A stretch of DNA of 64,000 bases. It comes from Tieghemiomyces parasiticus (Eukaryota > Kickxellomycota > Dimargaritomycetes > Dimargaritales > Dimargaritaceae). The stretch spans positions 1-64,000 of the forward strand of contig JANBPT010000109.1 of NCBI GenBank assembly GCA_027575765.1. Reading direction: 5' to 3'. The position numbers were made by a program, and so were the translations under genes. The notes beneath the pieces are model-generated. The model was not told the DNA's origin and did no database searches. It saw nothing but the letters and a program-made list of their open reading frames with translations. Below, piece by piece: positions 1 through 10,383 of the stretch (positions are counted from its first letter, which is position 1; every line of letters begins with the position of its first letter).

Positions 1-369
1 TTTGTTTTTCTTGCGCTCACCTGTATTACTACTTGCTCCACCTTTTCCCGCTACAGCATCACTCCTATTTTAACCTTTACCACCCTATCTCTCATTAAAC
101 GGCTACGCATGACGATACCCGTACCGAACAATTAGTGTCTACGGAACCCTTTCAAACTCCCTCCCCACCTAGGTCAGCTGGACCATGGCCGTCGCCCAAG
201 TTCTCGCATCATTGCCACGGTGTAGCGTTCCACCACCCAATACCAATACCGAGACTTGGTGCTGTTCCTTAGATTTGGTATTTATATGGAGGTGAAAAAT
301 ACAAGCATGAACCCAGGCTCTTGTCTCCCGCGCGTACTACTCACCATACACGCCACACCGAGGGTGCCT
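1..369. other. window edge, no supported gene
   Basis: No coding feature is supported here. The stretch is pyrimidine-rich on the plus strand and holds an ATG in good context near 185 that opens only a short frame without recognisable content. It lies downstream of the minus-strand DinB-fold gene and may contain its 3' UTR. Confidence 0.4.
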
Positions 370-1367
370 CTAGGACCTGGTGGCTGCAGATTCGCCTTCA
401 CCAGCGTGCTTGAGCGTAGACGGGGCAATACCGAAATCAGCTGGTACATCAACGCCGTTTTCCATACACATGACCTTGACCATGGCATAATGATGGACTG
501 TGGGAGAGAGGTTGGGGAAATTGCATGCGTAGTTATGGCCTTGGTGAGTAACTCGGTAATCGATCTGCGGGTAATCCTTTAGGGCTAAGATACGGGTGCA
601 CCCACACATAAATAGAAAAGTGTAATTTGGCAGAATAAAAAATAAGGTAGTTACCAAAGGACTTACTGGCGTGGTGGGTACAAAACCAAAGCTCACGGCT
701 CAATGTCGACCGCAATGGCATGGTGTCCGGTGATTTAGGGTCCACCTGGGCACGTACCTCGACAGGCATGTCCAGTAGAAGATCCAGACGGGCGGCGAGC
801 GTACCAAGTTGGTCAATCAGCTGCTCGAGAAAGCACACGGCCGCCACAGGGTCGTTCTCCATCGGAACCTGGGCCGAAGTAAAAAAAAATATATGAGGGG
901 AGGGTCAGCGCGAGGGATATTATCGTGACATTATCAAGTGGGCGAGATTGTCATTCAGTGCCAGGGCCGCAACTAATTATGTATCGTCTGTCGACAAGGT
1001 CCGGCTGGGTGCCATTCCCGGGTTGGAAATGGGCGGGGGACAGGGACAGATAGGTCGGCCTAGCGACACAGGGTAAGGGGGGTCTTACCTTGCGGTCCCG
1101 CCTGTCATAAGCCACCACCGGAAGGTCCGCCAGAGCGTCGCTGGTGCTCAGCGGGTAGGACGGCAGGGCCTTGAGAAAGAGGTGGTAGTGATCGTACACG
1201 TGTCGAAAGTGCTTGCCGATGGTGCTCTGCGGCATATACTGCGAGGGTCTGGTCAACAAATCCGGCTGGTCCGCGAAGGACCGTAGGAGGTCGACACCCT
1301 GTTGGAGAATCGTGCGACTGCTATGAAACAGCTGGGTACGGTCTTCGGTAGGGTGTATGGCGGTCAT
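370..1367 (-). CDS. DinB-fold (DinB/YfiT superfamily) protein, three exons
   Basis: Three minus-strand exons, 1367..1089, 868..667 and 497..370, join with consensus GTAAG/AG sites into 202 residues. The protein shows the hallmarks of the DinB-like four-helix metal-binding superfamily: GKHFRHVYDHY at residues 51-61 supplies the first His ligands, and HHAIHHYA at 158-165 supplies the others. The second motif is completed only by splicing exon 2 to exon 3, which strongly supports the gene model. The ending (DFGIAPSTLKH) is typical of the eukaryotic uncharacterised branch. The family includes bacterial metal-dependent thiol-linked enzymes, but the reaction of this branch is not known to me, so no substrate is assigned. 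The ATG at 1367 follows a pyrimidine-rich leader. There are no apparent functional partners nearby. Confidence 0.85.
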
Positions 1368-3130
1368 TTGGGAAACGGGGTATGAAACTGGGGTGAGAAA
1401 ATGGTAGGGGAGAGAGAGACAGGGAATTTGATGGCGTCGGAGCTTGACGACAGCGGTGTCCGGAATGTGGTGTAAGACGGATAGAGCGGGGTAGGGTCAA
1501 GTGGAGTTAAAGAGCGGTCGAGGTAAGGAGAAAGTGTAGGCCTGTAAACGATACAGGCGGAATGAAAAAAAGCGACGTAACTTGGCCCACGAGGGCGGCT
1601 ACCGATCCACGCCTCGGTAACTCGTTGACGGAAGGACGTCGTCACTCCTGTGTCTACACTGCGAGAAGAAGCATTCGGGGGAGCCTTGTGACTGTGCCCC
1701 ACTTGCTCCACTCCTTTCCCTCCATATATCCAAGTGAGTGGGGTGTGAAATACTACATCTCCAGACTCTGTTCGGTTAGCACTATAAATTTAACTGTCAC
1801 CAGTCGATACATAAATCATTTTGTAGATCATGCAGTGATTGGTCACGTAAAGAATATCGTGTGGCCACAGGGCGTCTGCCTACTGTCATGACAAATGAGA
1901 ACCCCCCGATAGTTTGCCAGCGTTAGCCGTTTCGAAACTTATTCGACGGTCTCAATACCACCGGACCGTGGCGCGGTTAAAACCCTTGCGGGCCCGATTG
2001 TGTGATTAAAATGCTTACTAGAGCAGGCTCGATTGTGAATACTTGTATAGGAATATGAGAAATCCAAGTTTTAACAAAAACGTGGTCATTGATTAAGCGA
2101 AGGTGACATGGATAGCAATACGGTGATCCCGCCGGTCGACCGACGGATGGTAGTTCGTCTGTAGAAATGGGATACGGAATGCGATGCTTGTTAATGACAG
2201 GGAACGTCCCAACACGAAGGCGCAATGGGATCACTTAGGTATGTACGTATGAAGCGACGTGCTTACAGCACCGGAAGGTGGAACATTGTAGAAAATAACA
2301 AGAGAGGAAGTGGGGGACATCGAGGTGTAGCGGGGCTGCTACGAATACCTGACGGTACACGCTTGTAAGTGGTAGGTGGGTGAGGAAAATAAGCGAGCGG
2401 AGACCACTGGGTCAGTAGCGTCCAGTCTAGCGGGAAAGAGCTGGATGGGCGCGATACCAATAGGTAGACGCTTAGAGTTGTTTGTCCGTAGTTGTGTAGT
2501 TTAAGCGTGCGTACGAAGAGGGGAAGGTGTGATAGGATAACCGGCGGACCCGCCCTGAGCCCCAGAAAGGTCAATAATTTGATCGCCGGAAAACAACGGC
2601 GCCCGGGAACCTCCCACACGCGTGGCTGGTAGGTATAGAACGCACCTGGGAAGGTTTCCAGCGCAGGCATCACCAGGACATGCTCACAGCGTCCATAAAC
2701 CTGCATCTGCTACGTCAGATGCACAATTCGTTGCCCGGGGCAGCTGTGACCAAACCCCCCACTCTACCAAACGGTCTCCCGCCACCGAGTCTAAAACAGT
2801 TAAACGAGTAATGGCCCGCCGATTTTATAATTTTATGTATATGTACATTACGTTCTCAACTTCACTATCCGATTCGTTTACGACCCACTTGCCCGCAGCC
2901 CCACTCGGTTGATAAGCTCGTTTTTGTATTCCGTCAATCTCCTCCCGCGGGCTGCACGCCCCATTACAATACCAACCGTAAGTATCGGCGACGGTGTGGC
3001 AGCAGGTGTAGGTATATTAGGAAACACGGCAGTGAACATGTAGGCGTAAGGCGTGATGGTGACCGTACATAGCAATAGAGGACGCAATGACCGTCTGTGG
3101 TTGGGGACATCATAGGGCTGCCGGGCGCGC
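1368..3130. other. intergenic, no supported gene
   Basis: Open frames here have low-complexity or random-looking content and mostly non-ATG starts. The first few hundred bases upstream of 1367 are pyrimidine-rich on the minus strand, with a TATATGG-like string near 1720, and probably hold the promoter and 5' UTR of the DinB-fold gene. Nothing else is recognisable. Confidence 0.4.
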
Positions 3131-3547
3131 TTATAACCCGCACCCCATATGCTTTCGCGCCCTCCTGAGCGAGTCTTTTGCCCGATGATATGTGGTCCGG
3201 ACTTTCTCTTTCCATGATTTTTTGTTCAGAATTTTTTTGGCCTTCATTTCGCAAGCCTCGTCTAAACGGCGTAAAAGCTCTCGGGATCCTAACGGATCAC
3301 ACACTTGGCTTGTAGCTCTATATACTCCGTCGGAGTCTAAAGAAGTCGTTTTGGGTCTAGATAGTGAGGTAACGGCCGAGTGATAGAAATCACTGTACAG
3401 CTCCTCAGGGATAGTGGACAAATCAGACGAATCGCTAGTCTGGTGGTACCTAGTTGAACCAGATCGTCCAGCGGCCACCGTGCAGGCCAGTAAGACCAAG
3501 CCGATCGCGGGTAGAAGGATATTCCGAGAATACATCGTGCCAAACAT
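3131..3547 (-). CDS. small secreted basic protein, hypothetical
   Basis: A single-exon ORF of 138 residues. The first ATG (3547) has A at -3, and a second in-frame ATG lies four codons on (3535). The N-terminus is a clear secretion signal: a short polar start, a hydrophobic core (ILLPAIGLVLLACTVAA) and a small-residue cleavage region near residues 24-27. The mature part is Ser/Thr-rich at first, then strongly basic and helical (KAKKILNKKSWKEKVR, then RAKDSLRRARKH), with three cysteines after the signal. I do not recognise a family. Small size, secretion signal and a basic tail would suit an extracellular or effector-like protein, but that is inference. A TATA-like stretch lies upstream around 3675-3685. 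Confidence 0.55.
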   Translation of the reverse strand: MFGTMYSRNILLPAIGLVLLACTVAAGRSGSTRYHQTSDSSDLSTIPEELYSDFYHSAVTSLSRPKTTSLDSDGVYRATSQVCDPLGSRELLRRLDEACEMKAKKILNKKSWKEKVRTTYHRAKDSLRRARKHMGCGL

Positions 3548-4951
3548 GTTCGACAACCGATAAGACTGCAGTTGACAGTGTCAGGAGAAGCCTTTTGCGA
3601 GTCGGCGTTGGGAAGAAATAGTCGGCTGAAAATTAATAAATAGAGTTCATGAGCTGGATAAGGGAATGTACGTTTAATTTATAAATGAAAGGCATGAGGT
3701 ACAGGTACAGTTGCGCAGTCGCTATAGGTTGAAAAACAGAAAAACAAAAAGGAGGAGCTGTCACCATCGCCAGGGAGACGAAGGCAAGTGAGGGGGGAAT
3801 GTAGCGTAACCAGTACGCTGATCGTCACTGGTGAAGTCAAGCATCCTTTGTGAACCCCAATCGATAGTACAAAAACATACCGCTGCCAACTCAAGACCAG
3901 CTAAAGCCAAGGCAGGTCAAGGATATTGGCTATCTATTGTACTCTCACCGACTGAAGAGAAAAACGATTCGATTAATGGCGTGGAGAGAAGGAATGGTAC
4001 TCGTATCACCCCGGCCGACGCCTCTGTGGCTTGTCGTACTACTGTGGCCGAGGTATCTGCTGGAAAATATCCAAGTTAGAAGGCCGCAGTCTCTCATCAC
4101 ACTCGCCAATTCTGATGGAGCCACTTAAATCGGACGTCGGCCACGACCGGCCGCCGCTTTATGATCGAGAGGACGGCGACCTTCCGACTTCGCAGCCGAG
4201 CTCAACTGGAACCCTGGCCCTCCGCTCCCCTCCCCCCTCCACCATGTGAGAGAAAATATGGAATCAGACCTCTCAACTGCACCAAACGGCTTTTCATCAC
4301 CAGCAATCGTACATGTTTATTTTTTTAAGCGCGCAATTAAATAGACTACTTCACCTTGGCCTTCATTTTCTCTGCACCCCTCCTCAAACTGTACTCCTCG
4401 TTATACTTCGCCCGCTATCAATATATTTGGATTCAGAGTCGTGCAAGCGGTTTCACAGAAGTGGTTGTGGGCATAGCCTGTCGAATAAGCAGCCCCTCTT
4501 CCGCGGTGTGCTACTCGTTGGTGGTGTAACCATGGCCGTGTTGAATAGGGGATATGCGATGACAATAGAAGGGGAGGGATAGAGCCGCCCCCCCCCCCTA
4601 CGCGGCCGTCCGCAATGAGTGAAATAGAATGACAGTTCGTTGCGGTCGTAAGCTTTCAAGCCCCCCCCCCTCCCCAGTCGGTGCGGCCCATCCACGGGCA
4701 GTCCAGACTTCACTTGGATACTTGGCAGTTCCCAAGTAGCCCGGCCACGGACTGTAGATTATCTAGTGACTGGTAATAAGTAGATATCTTTCGTAGCAGG
4801 GCAGTCGTTATTTTATTGTGCAGGGTGAGTTATAGCGTGCACGGCACGGCGAGATTGAACGTGGGGCGCGCAAAGAAATTAAAAAGAAAAGGGCAAGCGA
4901 GTCCCAAACAAACCCCCCCCGTCCGGTCCGCTAAGTGTGGTTTGCTATTCT
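3548..4951. other. intergenic with C homopolymers
   Basis: No gene is supported. It contains AT-rich promoter-like sequence for the secreted protein (3640-3690) and two long C runs, about 10-11 bases each, near 4585 and 4662. The short frames on either strand have no recognisable content. Confidence 0.4.
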
Positions 4952-5458
4952 CTAGGAAGCCGACCTGTCCGATGTCGAATCTATGGTGGAAGCTGACCGC
5001 GTCTCGTCACCTGGGCTGTCCGTGCCCAACGATCCGGTAGCCGAAGTGGCAGGTGTAGGTTCTACAGCCGAGTCCGCGTCCTCGCTATCGGATTGTTCTA
5101 TTCTGGCCCCCACGCCGGCCCCGCCAAGAGTTTGCCCGTCGCCTGCACTCTCCTCGTCCTCGTCGTCCTTGGGATCCTCGTGGTAAAACTCCGGGTGCCG
5201 GTCAAAGCACGCCTGCATGGTCCGGAACTTGTCGGTGCACTGCTCCATGGCGTCCTCACTCGAACTGGCCTCGATGTAACAGCTGTAGGCGGTACGGAAG
5301 GCGTCGCCGCAGGGACCGTGGATATAGCCTTGCATACACGGGCAGTCCCAGTTGATTTCTCCTGTCACTGGGTCCACCGGGCGATCCGGCTTGCTGGGGT
5401 CTGGCGGCGGCAGGGAAATGATTATGTCCTTGCCATTTTCAATGCGGCTGGTCGACAT
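4952..5458 (-). CDS. MIA40: mitochondrial intermembrane-space import oxidoreductase Mia40/CHCHD4
   Basis: This single-exon ORF of 168 residues is a Mia40/CHCHD4 family oxidoreductase, which traps and oxidises cysteine-motif proteins in the mitochondrial intermembrane space together with Erv1. The redox CPC motif is at residues 39-41 (INWDCPC). It is followed by the twin CX9C pairs C50/C60 and C74/C84, with the aromatic substrate-cleft residues between them. The N-terminus is short and polar with no presequence or membrane anchor, so the protein resembles the soluble animal CHCHD4 form and not the anchored yeast Mia40. The C-terminal half (95-168) is acidic, Ser/Glu-rich and probably disordered. 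The ATG at 5458 sits just before the conserved N-terminus. It is divergent from PCID2. Confidence 0.95.
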   Translation of the reverse strand: MSTSRIENGKDIIISLPPPDPSKPDRPVDPVTGEINWDCPCMQGYIHGPCGDAFRTAYSCYIEASSSEDAMEQCTDKFRTMQACFDRHPEFYHEDPKDDEDEESAGDGQTLGGAGVGARIEQSDSEDADSAVEPTPATSATGSLGTDSPGDETRSASTIDSTSDRSAS

Positions 5459-5974
5459 TGTCGGCGTACAGGGGCTGGACTGATGGCGTGAGTGCTGGAT
5501 GTACTGTTGGTGACGAGGGAAAATGATCGTGGTGGGTGGCCAGTAGTAGTAGGATCAGGTGAGGAATGCAATGTTTAACACCTACGAAATGAGCAGGGCT
5601 CGCGGAGAGGGTGTTGGGTAGTGACCCGGGCCCTATGTACAATTGCTGTCTTTTCCAGTTGGCTAGTGTGCACCTTCCTTACCCAGGTCAGCTTGGAGAG
5701 GCCAGCGGCGATCACCGAGTCCACGGACCCGGGCGACCTACTGGTCATATTGTAAACCTGGAAAGAAAAGACCGACAAATCGGAATTGGACATTCTATTC
5801 CATTCCCGCCATGCCCTGGAGTGCCCACGATCTGTAGGCCATTCGGCAGCGTCGTTGATTTTGATCGTTTACCACTACCTCATCGCCATCTTGCCCTGTC
5901 CTAAACCCACCCTATTCCCCTTACTCCACAGCAATCCCCCCCGCCGCTGCCGACTGATCTCTGTCTGTGCCATC
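5459..5974. promoter_or_regulatory. divergent intergenic promoter, MIA40 / PCID2
   Basis: A 516-base interval between two head-to-head start codons (MIA40 at 5458 minus, PCID2 at 5975 plus). It must hold both promoters and both 5' UTRs. The PCID2 side is pyrimidine-rich just before the ATG. No TATA box is obvious. Confidence 0.5.
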
Positions 5975-7502
5975 ATGAAGTTCCCCACTTACCTAAAGAA
6001 GGTCGAAAAGCACCTCAGCGTCCACGATGGCGCCAAGGTCTGCGGCTATATCAGCCTCGAAGAGGCCCGGGTACGCAGCAGCTACGTTGACTGCCGCGAA
6101 ACCCAAACCAACTACCACTTGCGGTTCGTACGCACTATGCCCAAACCCTGGGATGAGCTCCTGACCAACCTGTTTTCAGCCTTGGCCGCCCTCGAGAGTG
6201 CGGATCACGTTGAGGCCTACACGCAGTTTCATGGGGTCGTCAGGTACGTAAACCCATGTAATGGAGAAGCGGGAATACACAGGCCCCCCAGTCCATGTGC
6301 AGTTAGGGGAAGGCAATTGCCTGCCAGACGAAATGATTATAACGGCATACCTAACCCGGCCGCCTTATATGGCACCACCCTGTCCTACCATATCCGTACT
6401 TTAATTTTGGGACTTGCGCTTTGTACTCATCAGCATATTGAACCGGATGTTAGTCAGCTGCGACCGCTGGATCCTGCCGGTCGTCTACATAACCAACCGA
6501 CAACTCTACCATCTCTCGGTCAAGGTAAATACATAATTCTACGGACAGTGACTTGATTCTGACTGATGCCTTCGCATGCTAGCTATTTACCCTTCTCCCC
6601 CTTCACCTTTATCGTGTTCACTCACCTCTTACCCGATTATCCTACCCCAGGCCGACCAGCAACTCGTAGAGGCGGGCCAGAAGACGGGTAGGTTGGAGGA
6701 CGCCACTCGGACCATCAACCGGACCTTCTCGCTCTGCACTACCGACCGCCATCCCCTCCACACTTCGCGCAAGTGGGGGACGTATTATCTGGCTGGTCTC
6801 CTCTTCGCGCAATACTTCCGGCTACACACCCGTCATCTGTGCACTAACGTCCTGCGGTCCATGAAGATGGCCGAGCTGCCCGCTTTTTCCGAATTCCCGC
6901 TGGCCCACCAGGTGCGGTTTAAATACTACACGGGTCTCCTTGATTTTTACAACGGCAACTACGAGGCGGCCGAGGAAAGCCTCCAGTTTGCCTTTGAGCA
7001 CTGCCGTTACGACAGCCGGGCCAACAAGGAACGCATCCTGGCCTACCTCATCCCGACCTACCTGTATCGCGGTGTCCTCCCTTCCGCGTCCCTCCTAGGC
7101 CGCTACTTACGTCTGAAACCCATCTACCAGCCGTTCGCTCTAGCCATCCGCACTGGGGACATTAGCCTGTACGACACCGCCCTTCAGCTGAACGAAGGTT
7201 ACCTCCTGCGCAAAGAAACCTACCTCGCCCTCGAACAGGCGCGCGTCCTTGCCGCCCGCACGCTACTGAAGAAGACCTACCTGGTGGCCGACCGGACCAC
7301 CAGGCTACCCTTCACCCATTACCAGGCGGCCCTCCGCACCGTCGGAGTCGAGAGCGACCTCGCCGAGGTCGAGTGTCTCCTAGCCGGCATGATTTACAAG
7401 GGGTTGGTCAAGGGTTACATGGCCCACGAACAGGGCATGTTGGTCCTAAGTAAGGACAACCCTTTCCCCAGCCTCAAGTCAATCTACCGGGCTAAGGTTT
7501 GA
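5975..7502 (+). CDS. PCID2: PCI-domain protein PCID2 / Thp1-Csn12 family, three exons
   Basis: Exons 5975..6243, 6434..6524 and 6651..7502 give 403 residues, about the length of human PCID2 (399). The middle exon is read in a frame different from the long open frame covering it, and restores the conserved stretch WILPVVYITNRQLYHL. Exon 3 carries the family core: ADQQLV, the helical repeats (YYTGLLDFYNGNYEAAEE, FAFEHC) and the C-terminal winged-helix end with GMIYKGLVKGYM and the NPFP signature. PCID2/Thp1 is the PCI subunit of TREX-2, which couples transcription to mRNA export at nuclear pores; Csn12 paralogues act with the signalosome. Which of these roles applies cannot be decided from sequence alone. 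The start is the first ATG of the conserved N-terminal helix. Confidence 0.93.
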
Positions 7503-7783
7503 GGTTCGGGAGGGGGGGGGCGGTAAGGAAACCGGCTGGCTCCTCTATTTGCATTACGAACACGTATGTTCTTCCCAGGCCATAAAGATGGGTGTATGGC
7601 GCCAGTTGGAGTTATTAACGATACAGGTGAAACAAAATCATCGTAGAATTCTAAGCTGGAGGTCACAGTTCGCAGTGGTTTGGATAGAACTTAGGAGAGT
7701 CAATGATGCTGAGTCGATTGGTGTAAACCACTCCAGGATTGAACCATTTTTGACTTCACAGCTTGCTTTTTTAACCATCCATC

Positions 7784-8880
7784 ATGTCTATTTTTCAAAC
7801 CCCCTCCCCCACCCCACCCAAGTTAGCCAGGCGTGATGTATGGGCCCTTATTTATGATTACTATCTGGAGGGCCGCAAGGCAGATGATATTTTTAATGTT
7901 TTGACTTCCAAGCTGGGCTTCGCTGCCCCTAGCCACTCCACTATCTATAATTGGCTGGCTTGCTTTCACACCGGTCACCACTCTTTTGAAGCCGACCCTC
8001 GTTCTGGCTGCCTATCAGATGACATTGGTAGATATTGTGGGGATGTGATCCTAAAACGGCTAAAGGAAGACCCTCGATTGACTGCTGAGCAGCTGGCCTG
8101 GGCCTGTCATACTTCCCCTAGTACCATGCGCAATGTCCTACGCAGGGACTTGGGGTTGCACAGCTACTTCAATTGCTGGATCCCCCACAACCTCACCGAC
8201 GACCAGCGTCACCAGTGAGTACATTTACTCACCGATTTACTGGAGGCATTCGAGGAAGTCAGTTGGTACCTGCTGAACTCCATCGTCACTTGTGACGAGG
8301 CCTGGGTAGATTTTTATTATCTATCTGCCGACTCTGATTGCCAAAGGTGATGTCTTGTAAAAATCAATGGCACTGTCCCAACCTAGATCCGCTGGGGTCT
8401 GCCATGTCCAAGGGTATGCCAAAAAGTTGTTTACCAAAGGCTGTCTGTTTAACCTGGGAGTCAAGCCTCTCCGTGACAAGGTCTTTTCCGACCACTACAT
8501 ACGGTACGAGTTGGAACTCATGCTCCAGGCCTGGGGAAGATCACGCGGGAGGTTGGGCCCATCACCTCCCCCTCCCACAATCATACCAACTCGTATACAC
8601 CACCACATTGCACCACAGCCACCTGAGCCTCCATATACAGCACCCGAGACAAACTTCTTCCAGCCCCTCCCTACAGTTCTCGGCTAGCCCCCTGCGGCTT
8701 CAGGCCGCTCAGGGATGTCAAACCGTGGCTGTGCAGCAAGAAAGTAGCCGCATTGGAGGCGGCCATGGACGCCAGCCGACAAAGGTCTGCCAAGCTCCCG
8801 CCAAGGGGCTTTAGATCCCACGTTGATAACCGGCTAGAATGAGCTCGCCGAGTGGTACAGGGTGACGGTGACCGTATGAA
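7784..8880 (+). pseudogene. decayed mariner-type transposase
   Basis: The first 144 codons (7784-8218) are open and encode the paired-type HTH region of a mariner transposase, including STIYNWLACF, DPRSGCLSDD and a second HTH ending DLGLHSYF. The frame then meets TGA at 8216 but continues in frame as homologous sequence up to another stop near 8350, including IVTCDEAW with the first catalytic Asp. After that the similarity jumps frames. Around 8670-8880 one reads a mariner C-terminus (YSSRLAPCGF, then LPPRGFRSHVDNRLE, stop, ARRVVQGDGD). The third catalytic acid (APCDF in active copies) is Gly, and the HDN motif is not recognisable. I did not locate the terminal inverted repeats. This is an inactive relic. 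Confidence 0.8.
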
Positions 8881-10250
8881 CTGATCACCATGCAGGAATG
8901 GGTTGACACAGGCTTTATAGATTATCTATAGTAATAACAACACCATCCCTGGCCCTAGTGAGATATCTGGTAAACAACGCCTAGCAATGTGCTCAGCCAG
9001 ATGCAAATTGGCTCAGGCCAACGCCAACTAAACGGCGGCCTGTCAGCACCTTTGACGGGAAGCCCGGCGTATATTTAGCTGAGCACCTTCTCTCTTTCAA
9101 TTTATTATCCGCCTCCTTAGCACTCCCGTCGGCGCAGAGGGCCTCATTACCCGATACCATTGGACCTCGAGGCGAAGGAGGGGTTGGTATTGCCCCTTTC
9201 GTTCTGCCATTGACACCACAGCACCTGTCTTTTGTGTCTCGAAAGCCTCGCAAGGGAAGGCGTGCTATCCAGCAGGTGGGACATGACCTCCAGTCAGCCT
9301 TGACCGATTAGCTTCCTACGCTATACCATTAGGTAAAGCATGATTCATTCGTCTGGTTTCTTGACGATATTGGCGCTTAGGAAGCAATCGAGGCGGGACT
9401 TACAGGGTGTCATGTCGTTGGGACGAGCTACCGGTGCCGAAATGCCAGCCGTGGTCCGAGCTGAGGCGCTGGGGGACACCAACAGCGGGGGCAGCAGGAG
9501 GGGGACGGCGGGAGGAGCAGCGGGGTGCAGAGGGGTGCAGAGGGGTGCAGAGGGGGTGAGCTGGAGAAGGAGGGGTGTACTACAGGGTCCGAAGCGGACG
9601 TGTGACAAGGATCACAGAAGTTCAGAAAATTCGTGCTGTGAGTCAGTAGCAATGAGACAGGGAGGAGGGAGCCGTCTGCGCCAGGGATCTTGGACGCAAT
9701 GGCAGGACTTTTTGTTCATTCCCGTGTTAAATGCCCTCGGCCATGCTGGTAGTGTGATTTTCTTTCATGCTGGGTAGCCGACACGTCGGCGGCTTTCTGG
9801 TGAGGTTTCTCTGCCAAGCGCACTCGCTCAGTTCAACCCACCGCTGGCTACAAGTCGAGGCGACAGACATGGTACTGCCAGCCTATTCCTCTGGGTCAAG
9901 ACATTTGGCAACTGGTAATGGCTTCCCGGGTAGGGCGTTGGTAGATTGGCCGGCTCTGTGGGCTGCATGAAGACGAGGAGTTTTATTGCCGCTATGTAGG
10001 CTGACCTCGCCTTCGTTGATAATACCATCTAGATATATGACAATGAAAACCCGAGGGTGGTGGCTATTGGTCATGTGGTTACACATGCGTGGGACCTGTC
10101 GCCGCCAGGGTTACCCAGCTCAGCCACCTCGGATACTTTCTCCTCCCTCTGGCCGTCCGACTCTGCCTGACGGTTTCTCGTCACCTCCCCTCCTCTGCGT
10201 CCCAATTCCTTCCCCCCTCCGAGCGTGTTGCACCCTCGTCCCTCGACTCG
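8881..10250. other. intergenic, no supported gene
   Basis: Sequence between the mariner relic and the promoter of the next gene. Apart from a short 10-bp tandem repeat near 9521 there is nothing recognisable. The open frames are Gly/Arg- or Pro/Ser-rich reflections of base composition. Some of it may be further decayed transposon sequence. Confidence 0.35.
9521..9557. repeat. 10-bp tandem repeat
   Basis: Three consecutive copies of a 10-base unit (consensus aggggtgcag), the first differing only in its first base, followed by a partial fourth. It is embedded in a G-rich plus strand. Confidence 0.9.
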
Positions 10251-10258
10251 ATATAAAA
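10251..10258 (+). promoter_or_regulatory. TATA box
   Basis: ATATAAAA lies about 130 bases upstream of the ATG at 10384. There is no ATG between the expected initiation zone and 10384, so 10384 is the first start codon on the predicted transcript. Confidence 0.6.
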
Positions 10259-10383
10259 CGCTGCCCCACCTCCGCCCTTTCAAACTAGCCTTACCTCTCA
10301 CCTCTTTCCGCATCAACCTGCAGTCTTGTCGCCGCTAAGCGACCTCGTCCCCCTGTCACTTCCCGCCCCGTTATCGTCTCACC

